A DNA stretch of 64,000 nt from an uncultured Pelagibacteraceae bacterium (GTDB taxonomy: Bacteria; Pseudomonadota; Alphaproteobacteria; Pelagibacterales; Pelagibacteraceae): NCBI GenBank assembly GCA_902589315.1, contig CACISK010000003.1, forward strand, positions 121,460-185,459, in the 5' to 3' direction. A model generated the notes under the pieces. It did not search any database, had not been told where the DNA came from, and saw nothing but the letters and a program-made list of their open reading frames with translations. Position 1 is the stretch's first letter. Every line of letters begins with the position of its first letter. The translations under genes were made by a program, and so were the position numbers. Below are positions 41,566 to 49,926 of the stretch, piece after piece.

Positions 41566-42828
41566 ATGAGCAGTGAAACAAAACAAATACTTACAACTGA
41601 CGGAATTCCTTTAGAGATAAGCTTAAAAAAAGCTGAAAGGAAAAACAAAATTAAAGCATTTCTACTTGTTGCTCCATTATTACTTTTTCTGATTATCACT
41701 TATATTTTTCCAATCGGGGAAATGTTTACGAGAAGCATTGATGATAAAATGATTACAAACATGCTTCCAAAAACATTTAAGTCTATGGAAACATGGGATG
41801 GTAAAGAGCTTCCACCAGAAGAAGTATTCGCTTCATTCTTATCTGACTTTAAAATTCTTGTTGATAAAAAAGAACATGGAAAATTAGCTCAAAGACTTAA
41901 TAAAGAAAAAAATGGGTTCAACACCATTACAAAAAAATTATTCAGACAGGTAAAAAGAAATAAAATTGACGAGACACAAAGTATTAAAGAACAAATAATG
42001 AAAGTTCATAAGAGATGGAGAAATGTAGAATATTGGCAAGCAATTAAAAGAACTGCACCTCCTTACACTTCAGCTAAATATTTAAAAGCTATGGATATGT
42101 ATTTGAATGAAGATAACAAAATCACTCAGGTTAGTGAAGATAGAAGAATACATAGAATTTTATGGTTGAGAACCGTAGAGGTAGCTTTTTTTGTTACTGT
42201 ATTCTGTTTTCTAATGGGTTACCCCATAGCACATTTACTTGCAACACTCCCGATGAAGTACAGTAATTTGTTGATGATTTGCGTTCTACTTCCATTTTGG
42301 ACGTCACTATTAGTTAGAACAGCTAGCTGGATGATTTTACTTCAACAGCAAGGAGTAGTTAATGATTTCTTTGTAATGATTGGACTTGTGGCTGACGGTA
42401 ATAGGCCAGAAATGATGTACAATAAAGTTGGAACTTATGTTGCAATGACTCAAATTCTCTTACCGTTTATGGTTTTGCCACTTTACAGTGTGATGAAAAC
42501 TATCTCACCAAGTTTAATGAGAGCAGGTAAATCTCTTGGCGGAACACCTTTTGTGGCTTTTTGGAAAGTATATTTTCCATTAACAATACCAGGAATTGGT
42601 GCAGGGTGTCTTTTAGTTTTTATTTTAGCAATAGGATATTATATTACACCAGCATTAGTTGGGGGAGCATCAGGAACCTTAATAAGTAACCAAATTGCTT
42701 ATCATATGAAGACTACTTTAGATTGGAGTTTTGCTTCAGCGATGGGACTAATGTTATTAGGAGGAGTTTTGGTTATCTATTGGCTTTATAATAAATTAGT
42801 TGGAGTTGATAATATTAAGTTAGGTTAG
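41566..42828 (+). CDS. potB: Polyamine-type ABC transporter permease (PotB)
   Basis: A 420-residue inner-membrane permease. After the first membrane helix (about 32-50) there is a long hydrophilic periplasmic-side insertion (about 55-190, rich in Lys/Arg/Glu) before the remaining five helices. This insertion also occurs in other long alphaproteobacterial PotB-like proteins, to my knowledge. The coupling loop is RAGKSLGGTPFVAFWKVYFPLTIPG. The Gly-rich YYITPALVGGASGTLISN is family-standard. It lies 68 bases after potD and 1 base before potC. Confidence 0.88.
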   Translation: MSSETKQILTTDGIPLEISLKKAERKNKIKAFLLVAPLLLFLIITYIFPIGEMFTRSIDDKMITNMLPKTFKSMETWDGKELPPEEVFASFLSDFKILVDKKEHGKLAQRLNKEKNGFNTITKKLFRQVKRNKIDETQSIKEQIMKVHKRWRNVEYWQAIKRTAPPYTSAKYLKAMDMYLNEDNKITQVSEDRRIHRILWLRTVEVAFFVTVFCFLMGYPIAHLLATLPMKYSNLLMICVLLPFWTSLLVRTASWMILLQQQGVVNDFFVMIGLVADGNRPEMMYNKVGTYVAMTQILLPFMVLPLYSVMKTISPSLMRAGKSLGGTPFVAFWKVYFPLTIPGIGAGCLLVFILAIGYYITPALVGGASGTLISNQIAYHMKTTLDWSFASAMGLMLLGGVLVIYWLYNKLVGVDNIKLG

Positions 42829-42829
42829 T

Positions 42830-43684
42830 ATGGCATTACCAAAGTATACAGAAACTAGATATAGAATTTGGCACTACTTTTACATTGCTATATGTACTTT
42901 TGTTTTTATTTTTTTAATAGCACCTTTGTTTGTAATATTTCCATTATCATTTAATGCAGAAGAGTTTCTTGTTTTTTCAGAAGGAATGAAGAATTTAGAC
43001 CCAGATGCTTTTTCATTAAGATGGTATAAAGATATGGTTTACGGTACAAAGAATCCTTGGGGTCTTGCTGCAAAAAATAGTTTTATTATTGCTATATTTG
43101 CAACTTTAGGGTCAGTAATTTTAGGTACGGTTGCTGCATTAGGATTGAGCAGCAGACACATGCCATTTAAAGGGATAATAATGGCAACTTTGATTTCACC
43201 TATGATAGTTCCACTTATTATATCTGGTGTTGCAATATTTTTCTTTATGGCAAAGGCAGGTTTAGCGGCAACTCATACAGGAATAGTTTTAGCTCATATA
43301 ATTTTGGGAACACCTTTCGTTGTAATAACAGTTACTGCAACGTTATCAGGTTTTGATCATAGTGTAACAAGAGCAGCAGCTAGTTTAGGTAGTAACCCAG
43401 TAAATACATTTATGAAAGTAACACTTCCGTTAATTTTACCTGGAGTAATTTCAGGAGGTTTGTTTGCTTTTGTAACCTCTTTTGATGAAGTTGTAGTCGT
43501 TTTATTTTTAGCTGGTCTTGAAAACACAACAATTCCAATTCAAATGTGGACAGGTTTAAGAGAACAATTAAGCCCGACAATTCTAGCAGTTGCTACATGT
43601 TTAATCGTTTTATCAACCCTAATATTGATTAGTGCAGAATTATTGAGGAGAAGATCAGAGCGTTTAAGAGGAATTAATAGATAA
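42830..43684 (+). CDS. potC: Polyamine-type ABC transporter permease (PotC)
   Basis: A 284-residue permease with about six helices. PLSFNAEEFLVF near residue 40, NSFIIAIFATLGSVILGTVAALGL and the coupling loop TRAAASLGSNPVNTFMKVTLPLILPGVISG match PotC. The FVTSFDEVVVVLFLAG segment is conserved in the family. The C-terminus is basic. Its stop is directly followed by the stop of the convergent thiolase gene (no gap), and no terminator hairpin is visible there. Confidence 0.9.
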   Translation: MALPKYTETRYRIWHYFYIAICTFVFIFLIAPLFVIFPLSFNAEEFLVFSEGMKNLDPDAFSLRWYKDMVYGTKNPWGLAAKNSFIIAIFATLGSVILGTVAALGLSSRHMPFKGIIMATLISPMIVPLIISGVAIFFFMAKAGLAATHTGIVLAHIILGTPFVVITVTATLSGFDHSVTRAAASLGSNPVNTFMKVTLPLILPGVISGGLFAFVTSFDEVVVVLFLAGLENTTIPIQMWTGLREQLSPTILAVATCLIVLSTLILISAELLRRRSERLRGINR

Positions 43685-44809
43685 TTAATTTACCGACTCG
43701 ATTACTGTCGCAATACCCATGCCTAAACCGATACATTGAGTAGATAAAGCGTATTTCTTATTTTCACGTCTAAGCAAATCCGCAGCTTTGCCGGTAATTC
43801 TAGCTCCTGTTGCTCCTAGAGGATGACCAAGTGCTAAGGCTCCACCATCTAAATTAGCTTTCTTTTGATCGATACCAAGATCTTTTAAACATGCTATTGA
43901 TTGAGATGCGAAAGCTTCATTAATTTCTACAATATCAATATCATTAATTGATAAATTTGCTCTCTCTAATGCTTTTTTAGTTGCTCCTATAGGTCCAAGT
44001 CCCATCACATCAGGCTCACACCCTTTAACTCCAGTTGCAACAATTCTACCTAAAATCTCTAATCCATTTTCTTTTGCATAGCTTTCTTCACATATCAATG
44101 TTGCTGCTGCTCCATCGGTAAGAGGCGAGGATGTTGCTGCTGTAACAGTTCCTTCTTGATCAAATGCAAGTTTTAAACCATCTAAAGTTTCTTGATTGCT
44201 TTTTGGACGTATGTTTCCATCTTTTGTGCAGCCAGCGATTTCAACTATTTCATTTTTAAATTTACCATTAACTTCAGCTTCATTAGCTTTTTGATGACTT
44301 TGAATTGCAAACTCTTGTTGTTCAGTTCTTGAAATATTATATCTCTTGGCAACATTTTCAGCAGTTATACCCATTGAAAAATAAACATTTGGATTTTCTT
44401 TATCTGTGTAAGGATAGGGTATTGGTTCAAAGCCAGTTGTAACTCTAGTCATACTTTCAACACCTCCGCACACAAAAACTTTACCTGCGCCCATTGCTAT
44501 TTTACCGGCTGCAACATGAATAGCTTCCATAGATGAACCGCACCATCTATCAACAGTCATTCCTGATGTATGTATTTCCATTCCAGATAAAAATGTTGTG
44601 AGCTTCCCAATATTAAAACTCTGCTCTCCAACTTGGAAGGCACAACCAACAACAATATCTTCTATATCAGCAGGATTTACTTTTGTTTTAGACACAAGAT
44701 TTTTAACTACTTCTGCAAACATATTTACAGGCTTAACGTCAATTAATTCACCTTTTCTTGCCATTGTAAAAGGTGATCTTGAATATCCTGCTATAACTGC
44801 TTTTTTCAT
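43685..44809 (-). CDS. Thiolase family protein (acetyl-CoA acetyltransferase-type)
   Basis: A 374-residue condensing or cleaving enzyme. The acylated Cys is at residue 90 (VDRWCGSSMEAI), NEAFASQS and GHPLGATGAR hold the catalytic His, and the second Cys is in TQCIGLGMG near the end. All thiolase motifs are intact. Slightly shorter than the usual 390. It ends the seven-gene minus-strand operon that starts at 51128, 23 bases after the DmdA-like gene. Together with the FadN-type enzyme at 56780 it would complete beta-oxidation of a short-chain CoA ester. Confidence 0.9.
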   Translation of the reverse strand: MKKAVIAGYSRSPFTMARKGELIDVKPVNMFAEVVKNLVSKTKVNPADIEDIVVGCAFQVGEQSFNIGKLTTFLSGMEIHTSGMTVDRWCGSSMEAIHVAAGKIAMGAGKVFVCGGVESMTRVTTGFEPIPYPYTDKENPNVYFSMGITAENVAKRYNISRTEQQEFAIQSHQKANEAEVNGKFKNEIVEIAGCTKDGNIRPKSNQETLDGLKLAFDQEGTVTAATSSPLTDGAAATLICEESYAKENGLEILGRIVATGVKGCEPDVMGLGPIGATKKALERANLSINDIDIVEINEAFASQSIACLKDLGIDQKKANLDGGALALGHPLGATGARITGKAADLLRRENKKYALSTQCIGLGMGIATVIESVN

Positions 44810-44832
44810 ATAAGTCTTATACTCACTAATTA

Positions 44833-45996
44833 TTATTTTGAAAATGGTAAAGAGGACACAATTCCTTTTCTTAATTTGTTATCTGGAGTGTGCACTAAAA
44901 CTTCTGACCCTATTTTACAAAATTCATTTAAAATCATGGATAAACCAATATTTTTTTTGAATTTTGGTGAATAAATCCCTGAGGTTATTTTACCAATTAA
45001 TTTCTTATCTTTTGAATAAAGCGGAAAAGGAATTGAACATGGAGGACAATCTACACCATCAAATAATACTCCTTTTAATTTTTGTTTTACACCTTGTTTC
45101 TTAATTTTCTTTAAAGCATTTTTTCCAATGAAATCATGATCGCTCTCGTAATTACAATATTTTTCTAAGTTACATTCAATTGGATTGTTTTCTTTTGTAA
45201 AATCATTTCCATAAGACATTAATCCCGCTTCTATTCTGTCAATTAAATTCGGGCATCCTGGAGCAATATTAAATTCTTTGCCTGCTTTCCATATTATATC
45301 CCAAATTTTTTCTCCCATTTCATTTTTGTCGAAGTAATCTTCAAAGCATTTAAAATAAATTTCAAATCCATCTTGTTTGCTATATCCCGATCTTGCAATA
45401 ACCTGTTTTGTTCCCAAGAAATCAAATATTCTAAAATTAAAAAATTTTAATTTTCTAATATCTTCTCCAAATATTGATGCCATCAAATCTTCAGACTTTG
45501 GACCTTGTACTGCAAGAGGATATACATCCGGTTCTGTTATATTTACATTCAAATTTAAACCAACTGCAATACCTTTTGCCCATAGCAATACATCTGAGTC
45601 TGCTATAGAAATCCAAAACATATCGTCATCTAATTTTAACAATACTGGATCATTTATCATTCCAGCATTTTCATCAATCAGAGGAATATAAAAACATTTT
45701 CCAGTTTCCATATTTTTTAATGATCTTGGTGTCATTTTTTGAACTAATAAGCTCGCATCTGGACCCGATATCTGAACTTGTCTTTGACAAGAAACATCCC
45801 ATAATTGAACATGTTCATTTAAATGCCAATAATCATCTTCAACAGATTTTTGAAATCTTTTTGGTAAAAGCATATGATTTACAACAGTAAAATCAGTTAC
45901 ACCACACTCTTCAACTCTCTTGGTGTAAGGAGTTCTTCTTATTCTCCTAGACATATTTAGTTTTGTGCTAATTTTGCTTTGTATCAATGAAGCCAT
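44833..45996 (-). CDS. GcvT-family tetrahydrofolate methyltransferase, DmdA-like
   Basis: A 387-residue aminomethyltransferase-fold protein resembling SAR11 DMSP demethylase DmdA in long stretches: VVNHMLLPKRF, DYWHLNEHVQLWDVSCQRQV, YIPLIDENAGMINDPVLLKL, ISIADSDVLLWAKG and PLAVQGPKSEDLM. DmdA moves a methyl group from DMSP to tetrahydrofolate. Close paralogues with other methyl donors exist, so the substrate is uncertain. The start at 45996 could also be the Met 14 codons downstream (MSRRIRRTPY). It lies 3 bases after the HIU-hydrolase-like gene in the operon. The usual DmdB, DmdC and DmdD genes are absent from the window. Confidence 0.7.
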   Translation of the reverse strand: MASLIQSKISTKLNMSRRIRRTPYTKRVEECGVTDFTVVNHMLLPKRFQKSVEDDYWHLNEHVQLWDVSCQRQVQISGPDASLLVQKMTPRSLKNMETGKCFYIPLIDENAGMINDPVLLKLDDDMFWISIADSDVLLWAKGIAVGLNLNVNITEPDVYPLAVQGPKSEDLMASIFGEDIRKLKFFNFRIFDFLGTKQVIARSGYSKQDGFEIYFKCFEDYFDKNEMGEKIWDIIWKAGKEFNIAPGCPNLIDRIEAGLMSYGNDFTKENNPIECNLEKYCNYESDHDFIGKNALKKIKKQGVKQKLKGVLFDGVDCPPCSIPFPLYSKDKKLIGKITSGIYSPKFKKNIGLSMILNEFCKIGSEVLVHTPDNKLRKGIVSSLPFSK

Positions 45997-45999
45997 ATA

Positions 46000-46335
46000 T
46001 TATTTAGACCACCATACTGTATAGCTGTTAGGAGAAATTATTATTGGCAAATGATAATTTTTTTTATTATCAGTCATTTTAAATTTTATAACTATTTCAC
46101 CCACAATTTTTTTCTTTTTAAAGTATCTTTTAATATCACAAATCATTTCATAATCGCATTTACAATCTTTTTTGTTAAGATTGAATTGCTGATTAATTCT
46201 ACCATTTCCATCCGTCTTTGTATTCAAAAAAAGCTTTTTTAATTTTGAGGTTTGTATTTGATAAATCTTTACTTTGACATTACTTGCATGAGTTCCATCA
46301 GAACCATTCAATAAATGTGAGCTAAATTTTGCCAT
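46000..46335 (-). CDS. Transthyretin-fold protein, divergent 5-hydroxyisourate hydrolase-like
   Basis: A 111-residue protein of the HIU hydrolase/transthyretin family. The catalytic His near the start is present (SHLLNGSDG, His7), as are Arg in DGNGRINQ and His in YHLPIIISP near the end. The C-terminal YRGS signature of genuine HIU hydrolase is replaced by YTVWWSK, and Asp after the first His is Asn. No other urate genes are nearby. It sits between a ThDP enzyme and a DmdA-like methyltransferase in a tight operon, so a different cyclic substrate is likely. Confidence 0.72.
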   Translation of the reverse strand: MAKFSSHLLNGSDGTHASNVKVKIYQIQTSKLKKLFLNTKTDGNGRINQQFNLNKKDCKCDYEMICDIKRYFKKKKIVGEIVIKFKMTDNKKNYHLPIIISPNSYTVWWSK

Positions 46336-46336
46336 T

Positions 46337-48076
46337 TTACTCTATTGATGATTTTTCTCTCTTGCTGGCCACAGCAGCAACAATTGGACTTAATACTGGT
46401 TTAGCTTTTACGTTTACACAAGCAGTTTTACCGCTTGTAATAGCTCTTTTTAGTGCTGGACCCAGTTCTTCTCTTTTCGTTACTAATTCTCCATGACCCC
46501 CAAAGCCTTCAAATATACTGTGGAAAGGTATATCTCTAAAGTCTGTTGCAACTCTTTTTCCGCTTTCAAATAATCTCTCTTGTTGTTGCCCAATTGATGC
46601 TAAGCCACCATTATTGTCAATAACAACAACGATTGGTTTCTTTTCAAAAAATGCAGTTTCTATAGACATGCCTCCAGATAAAAAAGCACCATCTCCACTA
46701 ATTAAAATTACATTCGATTTAGGGTTATTATTTTTTGCAGATAATGCAAATGATACACCGACACCCAGCATACTAAATGTGCCTGGATGTAAAATTCCAC
46801 CCAATTTTTTTCCTTGAGCTCCTGCTAAATTTATTGCGATCTCCGACCAGAAATGAGTATTTCCTCCATCAATTATAAGCCAATCTTTCTCATCCATTAC
46901 GTCTTGAACGTCTAACGCTAATTGCAGTGGATGAATTTTTCCACCATTTTTTTTTGCTTTATCAGCTTCAATCTTTAATTCATTTAAAGATTTATCTACC
47001 CAATCTTTCTTTTTATTTTTATTATCTTGAAACCAACTATTTCCTAAATTCCATTTATTATTTTTCTTTAAATTACATAGAGTATCCAAAAATACTCCTG
47101 GGTCACATAAAAGGTTATGATCAGCAGCTCTATTAAATTCAATTTCTTCATGGGAACCGTTAATACAAACTAAAGTTGTTGTTTTAGGAATGAAAGGAGG
47201 GTTACCAAAATTCATTTGGTTATCTAATCTTGCACCAATCATCAAAACTAAGTCTGAATTATGTAATGCAAATTCCGAGGGTGGATATTGGTGAATATCT
47301 GCTAAACCCATGTATGCATTTGCCTCTTCTCCTAAAAGTTTTTGATGGTAAGGCACATTAAAAACTGGAATATTTAAACTTTCACCAGCAGTCTCTAAAT
47401 TTTTTTCTGAGTTTGACCACCAAACACCGTGTCCTCCAATTATGACAGGTTTTTTTGCATTACATGCTAACTCAAGTATTTTTGATAGAGCATTTGGATC
47501 TGGCCATGCCTTAGCAACTGGCTTTGCTTTATGTGAAAATGGTCTTTCTTCAAACCCAACATTTTCTTCAAATGAAGAAAACATTATATCTACTGGCAAA
47601 CTTAGATGAACAGCTCCAGGATATCCATTCGTTGCAATTCTGTAAGCTTTATCAACAAATTCTCTAATTCTTGTTCCATCTGTAATGCTTGCACTATATT
47701 TTGTAAGAGGAGCAGCTATTGAAACATCATCAATTTCTTTAAAGCCACCTGACCCTTGTCTTTTTAAACTACTTGATCCGGTTATATAAATTATTGGTGT
47801 TCTTTCTCCCCATGCTTCCATCATGGATGGCACTGCATTTGCAAAACCTTCTGGCCCAACTAAACATACAGATGGTTTTCTTGTAATTCTTGTGTGTCCA
47901 TCTGCTAAGTGTCCAGCTATTTGTTCATGAGGACAATTGACTACATCAATTTGACATTCCATGAAACCTTCAATTGCAGGATTACAAAATCCACCAGATA
48001 GAGTAAAAACTTTATTAATACCTTTATCTTTTAATGCTCTTGCAATTAATGCTCCACCTCTTATTTTTTTTTCCAT
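46337..48076 (-). CDS. Thiamine-diphosphate-dependent enzyme (acetolactate synthase-like fold)
   Basis: A 579-residue ThDP enzyme with three domains: Pyr (1-175, active-site Glu in CPHEQIAGHLADG), central (about 190-330) and PP (about 380-560, GDGAFLSGGMSIETAFF...VVIDNNGG Mg/ThDP motif). Relatives include acetolactate synthase, oxalyl-CoA decarboxylase, 2-hydroxyacyl-CoA lyase and sulfoacetaldehyde acetyltransferase. It is not an obvious IlvB. The FMN 2-hydroxyacid oxidase gene immediately upstream suggests the pair works on a 2-hydroxy or 2-keto acid. It lies one base from the neighbours on each side. Confidence 0.82.
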   Translation of the reverse strand: MEKKIRGGALIARALKDKGINKVFTLSGGFCNPAIEGFMECQIDVVNCPHEQIAGHLADGHTRITRKPSVCLVGPEGFANAVPSMMEAWGERTPIIYITGSSSLKRQGSGGFKEIDDVSIAAPLTKYSASITDGTRIREFVDKAYRIATNGYPGAVHLSLPVDIMFSSFEENVGFEERPFSHKAKPVAKAWPDPNALSKILELACNAKKPVIIGGHGVWWSNSEKNLETAGESLNIPVFNVPYHQKLLGEEANAYMGLADIHQYPPSEFALHNSDLVLMIGARLDNQMNFGNPPFIPKTTTLVCINGSHEEIEFNRAADHNLLCDPGVFLDTLCNLKKNNKWNLGNSWFQDNKNKKKDWVDKSLNELKIEADKAKKNGGKIHPLQLALDVQDVMDEKDWLIIDGGNTHFWSEIAINLAGAQGKKLGGILHPGTFSMLGVGVSFALSAKNNNPKSNVILISGDGAFLSGGMSIETAFFEKKPIVVVIDNNGGLASIGQQQERLFESGKRVATDFRDIPFHSIFEGFGGHGELVTKREELGPALKRAITSGKTACVNVKAKPVLSPIVAAVASKREKSSIE

Positions 48077-48077
48077 A

Positions 48078-49238
48078 TTAGTAAGTTGTATTCATAAATA
48101 GTTTCTGTTCAATTATATCAGAAGAAATTTCATTAATATCATTTAATCCAACCAAACCTAGCGTTGTGCTTGTTTCTTCTTTGATAATATCTACAATTCT
48201 TCTTAACCCGCTTGCTCCATCAGCTCCCATTGCATACATTACTGGTCTTCCAATCATTGAAAAATCTGCTCCTAAAGCTAATGATCTTACAATATCACTA
48301 CCACTTCTTATTCCACTATCAAATATAATTGGAAAATTATTTCCTACTGCTTCTCTAATAAAAGGTAAAATATTTATTGCTGCTGAGGCACTATCTAATT
48401 GTCTACCTCCGTGATTTGAAACTTGTATGGCATCAGCACCCATTTCTTTAATTTTAATTGCATCATCAGATGACATGACACCTTTTACAATTAATTTACC
48501 TTTCCATTTATTTCTTACTCTTTTTAGAGTTTCCCAATCTGTTTTTCCTCTACTTTCTTTTCTTTTAAAAATACCTTTTCCACTTTTTGAAGTTTCGTAA
48601 TTCATTGGCTTTGGTATTCCATTAAGCAATGTAGATATTGACCAAACTGGATGAGTTGCAAAATCAAAAAATTGTTTAGGTCCAATTTTAAATGGATATG
48701 AAAATCCATTTTTATCATCTCTAGTTCTCCTAGATAAAACTGGAACATCAACAGTAAGTATAGCAACTTCATAACCAGTTTTTTCTGCTCTATCGAGCAA
48801 TTCCATAACAAAAGCTTCATCCTGAAAAATATAAAGTTGAAGCCATGAATGACCTTCAGAAAGCTCATACATTTTTTCTAAGGTTGTTGTTGAAGCCATC
48901 GATACGCAGGTTGGTATGTTATTTCTTGCACTCTCTTTTGCCAACATAGAATCTGCACCTGGCCATGAAAGATTTGTCATACCCATTGGGGCAAATCCAA
49001 AAGGATAGTTATAGTTAAATCCAAGAATATTTTTTTTTAGTTTTCTTTCCTCTACATTTCTTAGAACTCTTGGCTCAAGACGTATTTGATCTAAAGCAAA
49101 ACTATTAATTTCTGATAATTTTTCATCTCCTGATGCGCCATCAATAAAATCATAAACTAGCTTTGGTAATCTTTTCTTTGATAGTTTTTTTGCGTCTTCA
49201 ATGCTAAAAATTTTATTACTGGCTTTAATATTATCCAT
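48078..49238 (-). CDS. FMN-dependent alpha-hydroxy acid oxidase/dehydrogenase (LldD family)
   Basis: A 386-residue TIM-barrel flavoenzyme. AKKLSKKRLPKLVYDFIDGAS opens the protein, and FAPMGMTNL, WLQLYIFQDE and the signature VSNHGGRQLDSA with catalytic His follow; FDSGIRSGSDIVRSLALGADF binds FMN phosphate. It oxidises L-lactate, glycolate, mandelate or similar 2-hydroxy acids to 2-keto acids. It overlaps the S51-family gene by 8 bases and precedes the ThDP gene by one base. The context favours a 2-hydroxy acid made by the other enzymes of this operon. Confidence 0.88.
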   Translation of the reverse strand: MDNIKASNKIFSIEDAKKLSKKRLPKLVYDFIDGASGDEKLSEINSFALDQIRLEPRVLRNVEERKLKKNILGFNYNYPFGFAPMGMTNLSWPGADSMLAKESARNNIPTCVSMASTTTLEKMYELSEGHSWLQLYIFQDEAFVMELLDRAEKTGYEVAILTVDVPVLSRRTRDDKNGFSYPFKIGPKQFFDFATHPVWSISTLLNGIPKPMNYETSKSGKGIFKRKESRGKTDWETLKRVRNKWKGKLIVKGVMSSDDAIKIKEMGADAIQVSNHGGRQLDSASAAINILPFIREAVGNNFPIIFDSGIRSGSDIVRSLALGADFSMIGRPVMYAMGADGASGLRRIVDIIKEETSTTLGLVGLNDINEISSDIIEQKLFMNTTY

Positions 49239-49926
49239 TTAATTTCTTTATATAAGTTTTTAAACTAATCTTATCATGTTTAGTCACATAATAAGCATCA
49301 TGATTAATTCTCGAAGAATAAACCTCTGAAGGAACTCCGTCAATAAAAAGCACAGCTACACCATCATCAATAGCTATTCCATCTGGCAAATTTCCATCTT
49401 TAATTTCTGAAATAAATTGTTGAAGTCGATTATTATCTGACGAATGAGGTGTGCAACTTCCATCTAAAAAATTTATTCCTTTTAAAGGACTTAGCTCTTC
49501 ATTGACTGAGTCTGACAGTATCCAATCAAACCAACAGACAGCACCTGCACTTATTCCACTCAGAATTATTCCTTTTTCATATGCATCTTTAAATACTTTG
49601 ATAAGATCATATCTCTTCCAAATATTAATCATTTCAGAGGTATTGCCACCCCCTACATAAATTATATCTTTGCTTAACATCCATTCATTAAAACCTTCCA
49701 CACTTGAACAGAGATTAAAATGAGATAATTTAAATTTTTGTGATTTAAATCTTTTATAAAAAAGATCAGTCTTTTCTTGATTATCATTGCTAGCTGTAGG
49801 TAAAAAACCGATATTGATATTTGATTTATTAACTTGATTTAAAACATATTCATCCAAGTCTTCATCAGAAGAATGTGTAAATCCACCACCACCAATTGCT
49901 ATTATTATTTTTTTATTCCTGACCAC
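49231..49926 (-). CDS. S51-family (PepE/cyanophycinase-like) hydrolase
   Basis: A 231-residue class I glutamine-amidotransferase-like protein of the S51 group. The nucleophile elbow GISAGA has Ser126, IYVGGGNTSEM is the other family motif, and HSSDNNRLQQF and GIAIDDGVAVLF complete the site. Relatives hydrolyse dipeptides with N-terminal Asp or cyanophycin. The GTG start at 49926 gives a 22-base overlap with the upstream GcvT gene, and no ATG near that point would shorten it. The role here could be release of an amide-linked product taken up by the Dpp-type importer; this is inference. Confidence 0.8.
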   Translation of the reverse strand: MVRNKKIIIAIGGGGFTHSSDEDLDEYVLNQVNKSNINIGFLPTASNDNQEKTDLFYKRFKSQKFKLSHFNLCSSVEGFNEWMLSKDIIYVGGGNTSEMINIWKRYDLIKVFKDAYEKGIILSGISAGAVCWFDWILSDSVNEELSPLKGINFLDGSCTPHSSDNNRLQQFISEIKDGNLPDGIAIDDGVAVLFIDGVPSEVYSSRINHDAYYVTKHDKISLKTYIKKLNG

